A stretch of 64,000 nt of DNA, taken from assembly GCF_027887165.1 (NCBI RefSeq), contig NC_077227.1:64552607-64616606 (forward strand), written 5' to 3'. Numbering within the stretch: position 1 is the stretch's first letter; each line of letters starts with the position of its first letter. The notes under the pieces were generated by a model. That model was not told the origin of the DNA. It worked only from the letters and a program-made list of their open reading frames with translations, and made no database searches. Source of the stretch: Monodelphis domestica. Taxonomy: Eukaryota > Chordata > Mammalia > Didelphimorphia > Didelphidae. Made by a program: the position numbers and the translations under genes. Shown piece by piece: positions 32,865 through 45,139 of this stretch.

Positions 32865-35800
32865 GTACCCATGAAATCTCCCTGTCACTGGTCTGATGGT
32901 GTCATGATTATTATTGGAAAGAGAGCCAGCCAGTAATGGAAAGAACACTAGATGGAGTCAGGAAATCTGGGTCTGAATTCTGACTCCAGGACTTACTAAC
33001 TATACGATTATGAGGAAGTCATGTGATTTCTTTGAGGTTTAATGTCTGCATCTCCAAAATAGGGACAAAACTTGAACCATCTTCCTGCCTTGCAGGGCTG
33101 ATGGGAAGAAAGTACTTTGCAAATCATAAAATTCTAGATGAATATGAATTGCTGAGATATCTACTCTCTGGAATCCTAACATGGTGCACCAAAAGGGGAT
33201 AAAATTTGAAGTCAGAAGACCTGGGTTCAAATCCCAGATCTTCCACTTACTATTGGTATGATCTTGATTATATTATAACAAATATGACTTCTAAAGTCCC
33301 TTTCAGCTTGAAATATATTATCTTAGGATCTAATGGCATAGATATACTGTGACTGGAAAGATGAAAGTGGAAGGACACAAAGGGACAGACAGGTTAATTG
33401 TAAAGGGCATTTCATGCATAGATGAAGGAATGATTGCATCAGTTCTTAACTCAGAATTGGGAGGTCTTAAGGTTCCATGAAGAGATTTCAGTGAGTTTTG
33501 AACCTGGATAGGGAAAAAATTACATCTTTATTTTCATTAACCTCCAACTAAAATTTAGCATTTCCTTTAATTATGGATTTTTTAAAGTATCATTCTGAGA
33601 AGGGGTTCATGGACTTCACTAGATTGCCCAAACAGTATAGGGAAGAAAAAAAATGTTAAGAATATCATTCTGAAGATGAACAGGATGATTTCAGGAGAGA
33701 TATGAACTGATGCAAAGTGAAATAAGCAGGGCCAAGAGGACATTTTACATAGTAACATTAATTTTGTACAATGATCAACTGTGAAAGACTTGGCTACCCT
33801 TGGCAACACAATTATCTAGGACAATTCTGAAGAATGTTATCCACCTCCAGAAAAAGAACTGTTGGAGTCAGGATGCATATCAAAGCATATAATTTTTTAT
33901 TTTAGTTTATTTGTGATTTTATTTGGGGGTTTTGGTTTTATATGACAATATGGAAAAATGTTTTGCATGATAATACATGTATAACCAAGATTAAATTGCT
34001 AACTATCTCTGGGAGTAGAAAGTGAATAGGAGAGGAGAAGATTTGTATCTCATAATTCTGGAAAATGTATGCTGATTGTATTTGGAAAAAACAAAATATC
34101 TTTAAAAAAAGATTAATCCTAAAAAAATGAAAAAGAATCCCTGTTCTAGAACATACTTTAAGGGAGGTGTGCTAATGACAGTGCTATAGAAAGTCATAGG
34201 AAGCCATGATCAGTATAGAGTAATAAGGAAAATTTTCTTAAGGAGATTGGTACTTAAAAGATGAATGAGTCATGACTAAATAGAGAGAAATAATAAGGAA
34301 ATTGCAAATGGGGGGAAGAGTATGGGTAAAGGTGGAATGTTTTCATCAAGGCTCTCCTTATCAATAGCCCCATTTCTATCTTCTCCTGTGAACTGATTGA
34401 AGCTTTGCCAAAATGGAGAATTGTGGGAGGTGGGAGAAGTTGTTAAAAAAGCATTTGGTCATTGGGGGCAGCTAGATGACTCAGTGGATTGAGAGCCAAG
34501 TCTAGAGATAGATAGTCCTACATTCAAATTGAGCCTCAAACACTTCCTAGCTGTGTGATCCTGGACAAGTCAGTTAACCCCCATTGCCTAGCCCTTATTG
34601 TTCTTCTGCCTTGGAATAAATATACAGTATTGATTCTAAGACAGAATATAGAGGTTTAAAAAAAGAGAATATTTGGTCATTCGGAATTTGTCCAAGCCCC
34701 ATGTCTAATTCTCTTCTTGTCATGAGTCCTATAGGTTATGGGTTCCTATGTTCACCTAGTCTTGTGGCTCTCTCCCCATAGGGCCCATGGGACCACCTGG
34801 AGGCATGCCAGGGCTCCCTGGAAGAGATGGGCTGACTGGAGCTCCAGGAAGTGTGGGTGAACGAGGTGAAAAGGGTCAGCAGGGTGAGCCAGGACCTCCA
34901 GGTGAGCATGACAGGGTGATGAAAAAAAAACAGGGGGATTTGTCCTTCTCTCCCAGTGCTAGCAGGTCTCTGGTTCAATCTTCATGTACCCTACTTAGGG
35001 ATACAAACAGGGAAAACTATATCTTGATATAGCACCCTTCTTCCCCACTACTCTTCCTAGGTTCTCAAGTGACTCCCAGAGTTATAACTAGGGCAAAGAA
35101 TTTAGAAGGTAAAGACATCTAAGGGTCCCTTCCTCTCTTGTCCTGCCCACTCTAACCCCAATAACTTTAGAGTAGAATGGTCATTAGAAAGTATTTTCTT
35201 TGTTTTTTTTAGCCTAAGGAAAATTTGTAGGTCGAGGAAAAGGAGTCATTAGTTCAAGAAAAGGGGTAGGGCAGTTAGGTGGCTCAGTGGATTGAGAGTC
35301 AGACCTAGAGATGGCAGGTTGTAAGTTCAAATATGGCCTCAGACACTTCCTACCTTTTTGGCACATTCCCCATGGCTTCACCCTTATCACTCTTCTGCCT
35401 TGGGACCAATACACAAAATTGATTCTAAGATAGAAGATAAGAGTTTAGAGAGACAGACATACAGAGATAGACAGAGACAGAGAGGAAGAGGAGGAAGAGA
35501 AGGGGAAGAGAGAAGAGGGAGAGACTGAGAGAAAATGGAAAAGGGGAAGTCATAGTTCTAGGTCACAGAGGAAGTTGAAAGGGACATATAAGTCAGAGCA
35601 CAAAGAGAGGGTTATCTTAGAAAATAATATGATTACCCTCTCTCATCTGGCCCAGGAAAACACCATTGATTTGAATTTATAAATATCAAAGACCCCATAC
35701 TTATACTTCAAATCACAAAAAATATTTTCTCCCTGCCTAACTTATGTTCTGAAGAAGACAAAAGATTCACAACCAATCCGCCAAAATTTCAAATGAGTTC

Positions 35801-37829
35801 CCCACCCCCAAAACATTGTCAATGGACTCCTTTCTCTCAGTCAACCTATTCAAGGAAGCCTGGGTTCACTTAGAATGTGAAAACCTTCCATATTCTTGCC
35901 ATTCCTACTTGCTATTCCAAAACACCAGCTACAGATAGAATATGTAGTCTTCAGGGGAAAAAAAAAGATTGGACTAGGAGTCAAAAAACCTATAATCAAA
36001 CTTTGTCTCTGTTACTGTGTGGCCTTTAAGCAAAAGATTTAATCTCTCCAGGCCTGGATTTTCTCATCTGTAAAATGGAAGGAAGTAAACAAGATAATGC
36101 CCAATGTCTGATAAAGTACCACAAAAATGGCATTAAAATCTAAGGTGCTGGGAAGATATTTTAATATGTTTCTCCATCCTTCAATTACCATTCAATTCAA
36201 CATGTACTCAGCTTTCTATTAAATGCTCTAAGGGACACAAGGAAGAAGACTAGGTCTCTGCCCTCAAAGAACTTTTAGAGATAAGACACAGAGGAAAATA
36301 AGACATTCCATAGTGAAGTGACAAACACCAACTATGGCTTAGAAGTAAAAAAATAAGGGAGAAATCAGTGTGAACTGAGGCAGCTAAGGAGCCTTGACTG
36401 AGGATGTGAGATGTGAGCTGGGCCTTGAAGGATAGGAAGAACATGAGCAGGTTCAAAGGATGGAGAAAATATTCCTGGTTGATGTAAGCATTGCTTGTGC
36501 AGAAGGATAGGGAGGAGACCGGCCTGACTGGCATATTATAATGGTGCTGGAAGAAAGAAACACAATATTTCTGTGTTAATAAATGACAGAACTTGTCCTA
36601 CAATCCAAATGGATCCTTGACATAGCAAGGAGCCATAGAACAGAATCTGCAGAACAGGAAATGAACACTGAGCAGTGACTTGAGAGTTGGTTCTTGGCTT
36701 TGATAGTGCCTCTTAAGAGGGGATGTCTCCTCCCCAGGGCTGCCTGCTTATTTAGATGAAGAGTTACAGTCTGTACTCCGGGACTTCAGACAGCGAATCC
36801 TACAGTCAATTGGAGGTAAGAGGGACAATTTCTACCGTAGAATGGGAAAGACAGTGTGGACCTTTGTAGGCCCTGTAGTGGAGGGGGCTGAGTCCCCTTC
36901 ATCCCCTCAATCTTGGGGGTCATAGTGCAGATTTGGGAAGGGAGGAAAATTTGGGGGAATGATGAGGGAAGAGAATGATCAGATAAAATGGGGAAAATTG
37001 GGGTTATACATGGCTCTGGGACCCTTCCTATCCTTCTTAAATGATTAGAATTTCCAAAATGGAAATAGTGGTGGAATTTGGGGAGTATAAAGCTACTGAT
37101 CAGAGTTCAAGAGACCTTGAGTTTCATACTGGCCAAGGTTTAAGTTATTGACCAGAATGTAAGGTCACAGAAGCTTCTGGTCATACAATACATCCAATTT
37201 CCAACCTTCTCACAAAGTTTTTGTCAAGGATTTTTAATCTCTTCTCTCTGTCTCTGTCTCTTTGTCTCTGTCTCTGTCTCTTTATCTATGTGTGTCTCTG
37301 TGTCTGTATCTCTGTGTCTCTCTCTCCTCTTTCTCTCTCCCTCTCCTTCTTTCTATCCCTGTCTTCCTCTTTCCCTGAACATAAATTGAGAATTGAGAGT
37401 TATGCAAAGACAAAGAGACAGAGATCTTGACTTTGTTTCCTTTACTCTTCAGTTCTCAACTTGCAAGGCACCATTTTGCAAGTGGGTGAAAAGGTCTTTT
37501 CTACAAATGGTCAGTCAGTGAATTTCCAGGGGATCACTGAGACATGTGCCAAGGCAGGTGGCACTGTTGCCACTCCAAAAAATGCAGAAGAGAATGCTGC
37601 TATCATGAGCCTGGTGCGGAAGTACAACTCATATGCTTACCTAGGCCTGACAGAAGGGAAGACACCAGGGAAATTCTATCATCTCAATGGAAGTCCAATG
37701 AACTATACCAACTGGTACTCAGGGGAGCCTGCAGGGAAAGGGCGGGAGCCTTGTGTGGAAATGTACAAAGATGGCACCTGGAATGACAAAAGCTGCCTGC
37801 AGTACCGCCTCACTGTCTGTGAGTTCTGA
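32696..37829 (+). CDS. SFTPA1: Pulmonary surfactant-associated protein A (SP-A), four coding exons
   Basis: Coding parts are 32696-32864, 34782-34901, 36738-36815 and 37453-37829. Together they give 744 nt, or 247 residues plus TGA, against 248 in human SP-A. All introns are GT-AG and phase 1. SP-A is a secreted lung collectin that binds surfactant phospholipid and microbial sugars in a calcium-dependent way. Domains in order: a signal peptide (about 1-20), a short N-terminal segment with one Cys (C25) for inter-chain bonding, a Gly-X-Y collagen region (27-96) of 13 plus 10 triplets broken by one extra Pro (P66), a coiled-coil neck (about 97-125) and a C-type lectin domain to the C-terminus. 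The lectin domain has its four cysteines (154, 223, 237, 245), the EPA calcium/sugar motif at 214-216, WND at 232-234 and an N-glycosylation site NYT at 206-208. The start ATG lies 14 nt after a splice acceptor and has G at -3. The symbol is given for the family; which paralogue name applies in this species is not decided by sequence. Confidence 0.96.
32925..33330 (+). repeat. Two MIR-like remnants in the first coding intron of SFTPA
   Basis: One spans about 32925-33130 (GTCAGGAAATCTGGGTCTG start), the next about 33190-33330 (GACCTGGGTTCAAATCCCAG). Confidence 0.65.
33610..34118 (+). mobile_element. Old L1 3' end in the first coding intron of SFTPA
   Basis: Text such as GAACTGATGCAAAGTGAAAT and CAACTGTGAAAGACTTGGC corresponds to the reverse of the 46.2-kb L1 copy, and the copy ends in an A-rich tail. 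Same orientation as the gene. Confidence 0.7.
34463..34665 (+). mobile_element. tRNA-like marsupial SINE in SFTPA intron
   Basis: Begins TGGGGGCAGCTAGATGACTC. ATTTGGTCATT repeats on both sides as the target duplication. Confidence 0.88.
34782..34901 (+). other. SFTPA1: SFTPA second coding exon (collagen region)
   Basis: Acceptor TCTCCCCATAG, donor GTGAGC. It encodes residues 57-96, all Gly-X-Y except the single-residue interruption at P66. Human SP-A has PCPP at this kink; the Cys there is Gly in this copy. Confidence 0.93.
35265..35440 (+). mobile_element. tRNA-like marsupial SINE in SFTPA intron
   Basis: AGGGCAGTTAGGTGGCTCAG start, ATTGATTCTAAGATAGAAGA near the end. A GA-rich simple repeat grows from its tail. 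Confidence 0.85.
35441..35545 (+). repeat. GA-rich simple repeat
   Basis: GACAGA- and GAGGAA-rich run following the SINE tail. Confidence 0.9.
35960..36560 (+). repeat. MIR and an old interspersed repeat in SFTPA intron
   Basis: MIR at about 35960-36150 (TTCTCATCTGTAAAATGGAA). 36190-36540 carries GAGCTGGGCCTTGAAGGATA, a stretch common in old mammalian repeats. Confidence 0.55.
36738..36815 (+). other. SFTPA1: SFTPA third coding exon (neck)
   Basis: Acceptor CTCCTCCCCAG, donor GTAAGAG. It encodes residues 97-122, including [10 protein letters not shown], which matches the human neck LPAHLDEELQ. This heptad-rich segment drives trimer formation. Confidence 0.93.
37225..37375 (+). repeat. Pyrimidine-rich (CTCTGT)n tract before the last SFTPA exon
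   Basis: About 150 bp of TCTCTGTCTCTTTGTCT-type repeat ending about 75 bp before the lectin exon. Confidence 0.93.
37453..37829 (+). other. SFTPA1: SFTPA last coding exon (C-type lectin domain) to stop codon
   Basis: The acceptor ACTCTTCAG ends at 37452. The exon encodes residues 123-247 and ends at TGA. The whole lectin domain lies in one exon, as in other collectins. No clear AATAAA appears in the first several hundred bases after the stop. The 3' UTR end is not assigned, and repeats (MIR, L1) begin about 180-300 bp downstream. Confidence 0.95.
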
Positions 37830-38004
37830 GCCCCTCACCAGGGTTTGATTACCCATGCCAAAGGGTGAAGGTAGCAAAGTTCATTAGTCATGACCTCCTC
37901 TCTCTTCTGGCCACTTGCCTGAATCTTCAGAGAAATGCTTTAATATTCCATTCCTTGCTCCAGACTTGCTGGCTGCTAAGTTGTTTCTCCCAAACATACA
38001 CAGT

Positions 38005-38130
38005 GCAGTGTGGCAAAAAGAATAATGGATAACTTGGAATTAGAAAACCTGAGTTCCAATCCAGAATCTGTTCTTACTTACTCTGTGCCCTCTAGTAAAT
38101 CATTTAACCCTAGTCTTAGTGCCTCAATTT
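38005..38130 (+). repeat. MIR remnant downstream of SFTPA
   Basis: GAAAACCTGAGTTCCAATCC and AAATCATTTAACCCTAGTCT in MIR order. Confidence 0.6.
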
Positions 38131-38134
38131 TCTT

Positions 38135-38570
38135 TTCTTTTTTTAAAATTTATTCATTAATAGAATTTATCAACAAGTGTCCCTCCATACCCTCCCCACA
38201 TCACAAAAGGCATCATCCAGGAGACAGACATTCATAAGAATTAAGTCTTTCATGTCTCCACCTTTCAGGTCATTCTCTGGAGGTAACATTCACAATTTCT
38301 TCTTCAATATTAACTCTGTAGCCAGGTATGATGTTTTCGTGATTCTACTCATTTCACTATTCATTATCCCATGTAGTCCTTTCCAAAGAAATTTTAAAAT
38401 TAGCCTGCTCATCATTTCTTATGGAGCAGTAGTATTCCATCACAATCATATACCACAATTATTTAGCCATTCTTCAATCGATGGGCATCCCCTCAACTTT
38501 TAATTTTTTGCCACTACAAAGAGAACTGCCATAAATATTTTGTAACATATAGTTTCTTTTCTTTTTTCTC
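38135..38570 (-). mobile_element. Old 5'-truncated L1 3' end
   Basis: Contains TTCAATCGATGGGCATCCCC and GCAGTAGTATTCCATCAC, matching the reverse of L1 ORF2 C-terminal sequence also present in the intact L1. Confidence 0.75.
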
Positions 38571-38606
38571 TTACCTCCATGGGAATTTTCTTATCTATAC
38601 AGTAGG

Positions 38607-38607
<1 letters not shown>

Positions 38608-38685
<78 letters not shown>

Positions 38686-38800
38686 TGAATGAATAGATGT
38701 ATGGGTGGATAGACGAATGGATGGGTGGATGGATTGATAGATGATAGAAAAACAGACAGAAAGACAGACAGATGCATAGATGCATATAGATATATGATAG
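38608..38800 (+). repeat. (GA)n with GATG/GATA tail
   Basis: A clean (GA) run of about 36 units (38608-38681), then degenerate GGATGGAT and ACAGACAG text. Confidence 0.97.
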
Positions 38801-39239
38801 GAAGATACATATATGTATATATATTTGAGATACATGAATCTATGATTCATCAATGTAAGGATCTCCTGATAAATACCTCCCCAAAGAGGTAGAAACTCAT
38901 TCTCATTGTAAGTTACATAAATTACAATTCCTTGTATCCTATTGTCTTACAGAGTTGTCTGGGTTACTAAGTTCAATGATTTATCCACAATCCTCCAGCT
39001 TTGAGAGAAGCAGAGCTTAATTCAGAATCTTCAAGGTTGTAAGGCTCTATTCATTCCACCACACTATCTCTCAAGTATTTTGTTAATATATGTATTTTAA
39101 AAGACTTTTAACTTTTTAAGAGTGCTTTCACACGTCGGGACTTATTTGAGTCTCCTGTGATGAAATGTCTCCACTTCCCAATGAGGAGCCTGTGTGGAGA
39201 ATCCAACTGTAGCTCACAAGACAAGAAAAAAAATGCTTC

Positions 39240-39840
39240 TATGACCTCTTCCAAGAATACATTTCTTTTGACATATTCTTCCAACTACTCAAATCCTTCA
39301 TTCCTTGAAGGAAAAGCTTGAGACTTACATCTCCCATAAACCCCTTCTTTAACACTGCAATTTCTTTATTTTTTCAAATCAACAATTTTAAAATAATTTT
39401 ATAGATCAAGTTTCATCTTTAGTTTTAATTATATTTTTCTAGATTATATTTAGACATATATTTAATAATCATTTTTGACATTTTGCAATTTATTTTATCT
39501 CCCACCCTTCCCCATAAGACAGGTAACATGATATAACATACATGTGCTACCATACAACATATATTTCCATGTTCATTTGTTGAGAAAGATGATTCCGATT
39601 GCTTCTTCTAGAAAAAAATCATGAAGGAAATAAAGTGAGGAATAGTATGCTTCAACCTGTATTACTCTGCAATCTTTTTTTTAACTCCTTAAGCACAAAT
39701 GACTCTGTATCCTTCAAATTTATCCTCATTGCCTGGTAATGTTATTAAATGTTTGCATTGCATTTGTCTGAAATCCCCAATTAGACTGTAAGCTCCAAAA
39801 CAGGCAATAAAGACTTATTCAATTATGAATAAAAATTAAT
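39240..39840 (+). repeat. L2 3' end interrupted by an old L1 fragment
   Basis: L2 text at the start and at TTAGACTGTAAGCTCCAAAA (39782). Between about 39370 and 39620 the sequence resembles a reversed L1 3' UTR (ACATACATGTGCTACC, ATATTTCCATGTTC). Confidence 0.5.
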
Positions 39841-39849
39841 CCTTATTGA

Positions 39850-41095
39850 TCTATGTTCTTATTCCCTTCCTCTGAGTAATTAGACTAGCATGATTGATCA
39901 GCATTTCTGATTTCTCTCTCAATACTTTTCTGAAGCTCTGAAGCTTACCAACACTCACAGAATGCCATTTTAGGCAATTGATCTCTACTTCAGTTTTTCA
40001 TCTGTAACATGAAGGATAGAAGTCCTATTTAGTAAGGAAGATCCAATCCAACACTTACCTCCCCTAGGAACTGTTCATTTTGAGCTCCAAAAGAACTTAG
40101 AGGTTATTCCATCCATCTCCTTCATGGAGCAAATAAGAAAACAGATTCAATGAGATTGATTGACTAGATAGGTAATTTGTAATAGTAGGCAAATCATTGG
40201 ACTTGAAGACTAAAGGGCTAGATTCAAGCATGTGCTCTACCAACTATAACCTTTAAGACTTTAGACAAGTCAATTGACTTTTATAAGACTTAATTTCCTT
40301 ATTTGTTTAAAAAAAAGGTAATAAAGATAATACATAATACCTGCTCTGATCATAGTGTTGTAACGATCAAATTCAAGTATCCAGAAATTTCAAAGCTGGC
40401 ACAGTTCAGTGGCCCACCCACCCAACATGCTCCACGAGAGATCAAGCAGTCTTTGCTTGAATAGTTCTAACAAGAGGAAACAAACCTATTTCTTTCCAAG
40501 GCAGACAATTCCACTTTTCTTTAGCTTACATTGTTAGGAAGTTTTCTGTTTTCTTCTCCTGACATTAAGTCTAGATTTTCCCCTTTGCAAGCTCTACTCA
40601 TCACTACCAATTCTACTCTCATAAAACAAATAAAACAAATTTAGTCTTGTTTCCACTTGACAGCCCTTTAGAGTCTTGAAAACAGATTCTCAGTCTTCCC
40701 TTCTTTAGACTAAGCAATTTAAGTTGTTCAACCAATTGTCAACCAATTGCTTGAACTTGATGCCTTTCAAATGAAATAAGAATAAGGCAAATACCATAAT
40801 AGTCTGAATTATAGGTTATCCATGATAAAATACCTTTTTAAAGATATATATGTATATATGTGTATGTGTATATGTATGGATAGACACATCCATAGAGAGA
40901 GAAAGAAGTGTGTGTGTACAAATATAATCCCCCCCCAAAAAAAAAACAAACACTCAACTCCAACTCTCCAACTCTCACGCCTTTTAAATGATTCCATTTT
41001 AGAGGCAAAGGACAGCTTACTATACTACATATCAAATGTTTTCTAATCATAAAGTATAATCTAGACAGGAGCTATTTTTTAAAGGACCCATTTTC
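39850..41095. other. Intergenic with MIR-like pieces
   Basis: MIR-like at about 40090-40370. Short TATG/TA-rich run at 40845-40880. No exon recognised. Confidence 0.4.
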
Positions 41096-41099
41096 TGGT

Positions 41100-41345
41100 G
41101 GTAGAGAAAGAATCCTGCATTGCATGATCTTTTCACCACTCCATTCATCCTCCCCTCTCCCTCTTCTGGTCCTCTGTAGTCTAGACTACACAGTGCAGCC
41201 CTGAATTGTTCTCTCATTTCATACATTATTTCATGCGTGCCTTTCCAGCTATAATGTACACACTTTGAGAGCAGCCATCATATCAAAAAAAAAAGTTTTT
41301 CTGTGTTTCCCATATACTTTTGCCTACAGTTGGTACTTAGAAAAG
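41100..41345 (+). repeat. L2 3' end
   Basis: Has TTTCCAGCTATAATGTACAC, GAGAGCAGCCATCATATC and CAGTTGGTACTTAG. Confidence 0.5.
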
Positions 41346-41464
41346 ATTTTACCATTGATTAGGAAGCCCATCGTCTATCAGAGCCTGGCAACTAGAGGAG
41401 GAAAGGAATAGAGTGAGAGTAGCAAGTGGCCTTCCAGAAAGGGAAAAAGAGACTAGCTCCAGCA

Positions 41465-41625
41465 TGGTATAGTAAAAAGAACAATAGACTAGGAAGTGAG
41501 AGACTTGGGTTCTAATCCTAGCTTTGCCTCTTATGAAATATGGACCCTGGACCAAGTCAGTTCCTCTCCCTTGGCTTTACTTTTCCCCTATTTAAAATGA
41601 ATGGATTGGACTAGCACTGTACAAA
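41465..41625 (+). repeat. MIR remnant
   Basis: AGAGACTTGGGTTCTAATCC, then CCTATTTAAAATGAATGG. Confidence 0.65.
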
Positions 41626-41769
41626 CTTTTAGCACTACCCAAATGTAATTTAGTGTTATGCCCCAAATGTTAATTCCAGTAATACAGAGTGGAAAAAGCA
41701 CTTGGCTAAAAATCATGAATTGTTGACAGAACCATAACTGGCGTATTAGACACCTGAGAACAAGCAGCC

Positions 41770-42310
41770 CAAAGGTACACTCAAAATCAAATATAATTCA
41801 ACTCATAAGGTGAAAATAAATTTGTTCAATTAACAGAGATGACAAACAATAGAAAAAGCCAATGATGGAGGGGCTGCTATAAGAACAGGAATATGAATGC
41901 ACTAGCAATCAAGCTGTGAATTGGTTCAAAAAATTGTAAAAAGCAATGAGAAATCACTCTAAAAGATTACTAAAATATCCACATCTTTTGACCCAAAGAT
42001 TCCACCGCTAAGCATCTTTTCCCAAGAAGGGAAGACAGAAATAAAGATCCCATTTGTGTCAAAATAGCAGCGCTTTTTATAGTTTCAACTAGAAATAACA
42101 TGGATGCCCACCAATCGGTAAATTATAAATGTGATAGAATATTACTGAGCTTTAAGAAATTATGAATCTGAAAAATACAGAGATACAAGGGAAGACTTAA
42201 AAGGACTTGTTCAGAATAAAGCAGAAATAGGAAAAGAATAGGCAATCTTGGAAGCAACATACATGGAGAATGATAATAGTGAAATGGAACAAAATATCAT
42301 GAGATTAGAA
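41770..42310 (+). mobile_element. Old L1 ORF2 C-terminal/3' fragment
   Basis: Reads like marsupial L1: TTTGACCCAAAGATTCCACC, ATGGATGCCCACCAATCGGT, TGATAGAATATTACTGAGC. Diverged. Confidence 0.65.
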
Positions 42311-42419
42311 TGACTGAATTGAATCAGACTCACAACAACAATCCTTTACAACCTACAACCCACACATTTCAATGTCCTAGGACTAAGCCTCAGATACTCC
42401 AACCCAGTTTTAGGTCTTC

Positions 42420-42580
42420 CCCAGACTTTGTGTCCCAGTTCTGCCACCTTCTAGCTGTGTAACCTTGTTCAAGTCAATGACGGAAAGTATGTTCATATTG
42501 CAAAGGGATGATGTGGACAAAAACCCTCGGTAAACCATAAAACATTATAAAAATGTGAGCAATCTTTGTTATGACAAATT
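42420..42580 (+). repeat. MIR-like remnant
   Basis: CACCTTCTAGCTGTGTAACC and TCAAGTCAATGA, then a diverged tail. Confidence 0.55.
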
Positions 42581-42915
42581 CATAGATAGTCCTGCAAATT
42601 CTTATGCCATGGAGTCACTATAGACTTCCCTACATAGTCCAGCTGTGGCATTGAGTTCCTTCAATGTTTACTGCCCATGGAACAGAAGAGGTAGTTTACT
42701 TTGTCTAGCCTTTAATTATATTTATTCAGGGACGGGAGGGCCCTTTTCTCATGCCAACGGGTCAGGACACTTTCCAGAGTTGGAGTGAATAACTACTGAA
42801 AGCAGAGTACTGAATAGCTTCAACCAATACAGGGTAGCAAAGTCCTGAACTGTTCACCCCAAAGAAGAGAGAAGAAGAATAAAGGAAGTGAGTAGGAGTG
42901 AAGAGGGGAACAAAA

Positions 42916-43052
42916 GAGAGAAGAGAAGAGAAGAGAAGAGAAGAGAAGAGAAGAGAAGAGAAGAGAAGAGAAGAGAAGAGAAGAGAAGAGAAGAGAAGAG
43001 AAGAGAAGAGAAGAGAAGAGAAGAGAAGAGAAGAGAAGAGAAGAGAAGAGAA
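42916..43052 (+). repeat. (AAGAG)n microsatellite
   Basis: About 27 near-perfect units. The Leu/Ser-rich and Glu/Arg/Lys-rich frames over it are artefacts. Confidence 0.98.
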
Positions 43053-43394
43053 AGATATGGAGAAAGAGAATTGAAGCACTTTGATCCAGAGCCCCAATTC
43101 TTTAAGGTTTTCACATTTTATTGGTGGATGACTGAACAAAACCATAAGGAAATCTGAGAACAACCCTACTACAGTTGAAATCTCAGGCATAGTCCAGATG
43201 CATTTCCAAACTGTAGGGGCTCCAGGGAAAGAGTCTAATGCAACAGTGTGAAAGAAGGCCCTTGAGAATATCCAAGGTCAAGAGATTTCCCTTGGAGAGT
43301 TCAACACAACCCAGCTCTTTCACTCCTTTCCATGGACTATGGTAGAAAACGATTATTAGATCACAGGTGTATAGGGAACTTGGATGTCATCTAA

Positions 43395-43565
43395 TCATGA
43401 ATCACAAATTTAGAACTAAAAGAGACCTTAGAGCTCATCGAGCCCACTCTATCATTTTACAGATGAGGAAACTGAGGCTGAGAGAGAGGAGAAATGATGT
43501 GTCTAGATTCACATAGCTAGTAACCACCCAGGGTAAGATTTGAGCTTGGATTAATTCCACTAAGA
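43395..43565 (-). repeat. MIR remnant, reversed
   Basis: TTTTACAGATGAGGAAACTG then CACATAGCTAGTAA. Confidence 0.7.
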
Positions 43566-43569
43566 CAGT

Positions 43570-45070
43570 CCTACATTGCAGAGCAGAATAGGAGGCAGGA
43601 AAGGAAGGTGATGGGACTTCTCCAAAGTGATTTGCTTATTTTGTAATTTTTTTTAAAAAGAGCAAAGAGACCCCCCAAAAGTGCATTTTCATTTGGATCT
43701 GTTCTTAGGAACAACTATGGCAGAAGAAATAAACAAAAGGGGAAGAAAAAACAACAACCTCATTGATTCAGGATGCAGAAACTACAGTTTTATATGCTTA
43801 AGTCCCTATCCTCCCCCTTTACTGATTCACACCTTGAAATAGAGAGGCAAAGAGACAGAGGCATAGGCAGAGAGAAAAAGAGAGAGGGGGAGTAAGAGAA
43901 AAAGAAAGACAGATGGAGAGAGAGGACACATGTGTTTGATCATCAGATCACAAGGAATGTGCCCAAGCAGTACAACTCAGGTCAACCCATCTGAAAGCTC
44001 CTCATATTCAAACCAAGTCTTAGAACAAGAAGCTATCTCTTTAAGAGAGAGAACACAAGGTAACCCAGACCAACACCTACCTATTTACACACTCCACCCT
44101 CAGCTGTCAGCCTCCCCTGGCTAAAGGACAAACTTTCTTCCCACCTGGATTTCTTTCTTCCACCAAAGTCAGTTTGGGGAGTTGAGAAGTGGATAAAAAT
44201 CCATGTTACTTCTTGGTTGCCTGGAATGTGTTTCTTTGTTTTGTTTTAAGAAAAAATGGGATCCAGCACAGGTTGACAACCAAAGTTTGGATTCCCCTGA
44301 AATCCTCTGAAATCATCGCTAATGTCTACAGAATGAATCCAGGTAAGCTGGGGAAAGGAAATGTAAGCCAGAGTCGAGTATTTTTTTCATGGACAAGCTA
44401 AGTTAGAATTGAAGGGAAAGTCCCAGTAGAGGGAGATGGGAAAAGAAAATCAACCAATTGCAACCGGATAACAGCACATATGACATTGGGGCTACTAAAC
44501 CCAGAAAACATTAGACTCAAACTCAAAGAACATCAGTTAAAAGGAACATTTGAGCCTATGTTGCCTAAACCTCTCATCTTACACATGAGGAAACTGAGGC
44601 CCAGAAAGGAAAAATGACTTGCCCAAGGCCAAATAGTTAAGTTATTAGCAAAACAGGGACTAGAATGGATATTTTTCTGCCTACAGTCCTATGCTCTTTC
44701 CTATACAGCCCTCTGCTTCCTAAATTCAACTTGAGCCAAGTTTGCAGAAATAAATCTGAATCATTTGGTAACCATTCTCTCTCAGGCCTCTTAGAATCTT
44801 GGGGTTTTTACATATGGAAAAGTCAATTGCATAACATGCCATACATGCATACGTCTAGTAAAAAATAAATGAGCCAGACAGCTGTGGTGTAGGGTTTGAA
44901 GAAATAGGTCTGCCTAACACAAACCTCTATTTGGATTTAAAACAAGTCTCCTGTGAGATCTGCAGATGATGTCTTTTGTTGCCATTCTTTTATCTACAAA
45001 CATTTGCAAATGTGTCAGATTTAGAGGGAATTCATCTGGAAATCCTTCACCATACATTGTGCTGGGTGAT
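43570..45070. other. Intergenic with a weak exon-like stretch
   Basis: GA-rich run at about 43840-43930 and a reversed MIR at about 44570-44690. 44251-44342 is bounded by an acceptor-like TTGTTTTAAG and a donor GTAAGC, with an open frame. Protein not recognised. Confidence 0.35.
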
Positions 45071-45074
45071 TATA

Positions 45075-45134
45075 TACACAGACACAGACACAGACACAGA
45101 CACAGACACAGACACACACACACACACACACACA
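45075..45134 (+). repeat. (CAGACA)n(CA)n microsatellite
   Basis: Six or so CAGACA units, then a pure CA run. Confidence 0.97.
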
Positions 45135-45139
45135 TAATC

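Noticed and set aside
42762-43190. A 142-codon Ser/Leu/Phe frame and a Glu/Lys/Arg frame
   Set aside because: Produced by the AAGAG microsatellite.
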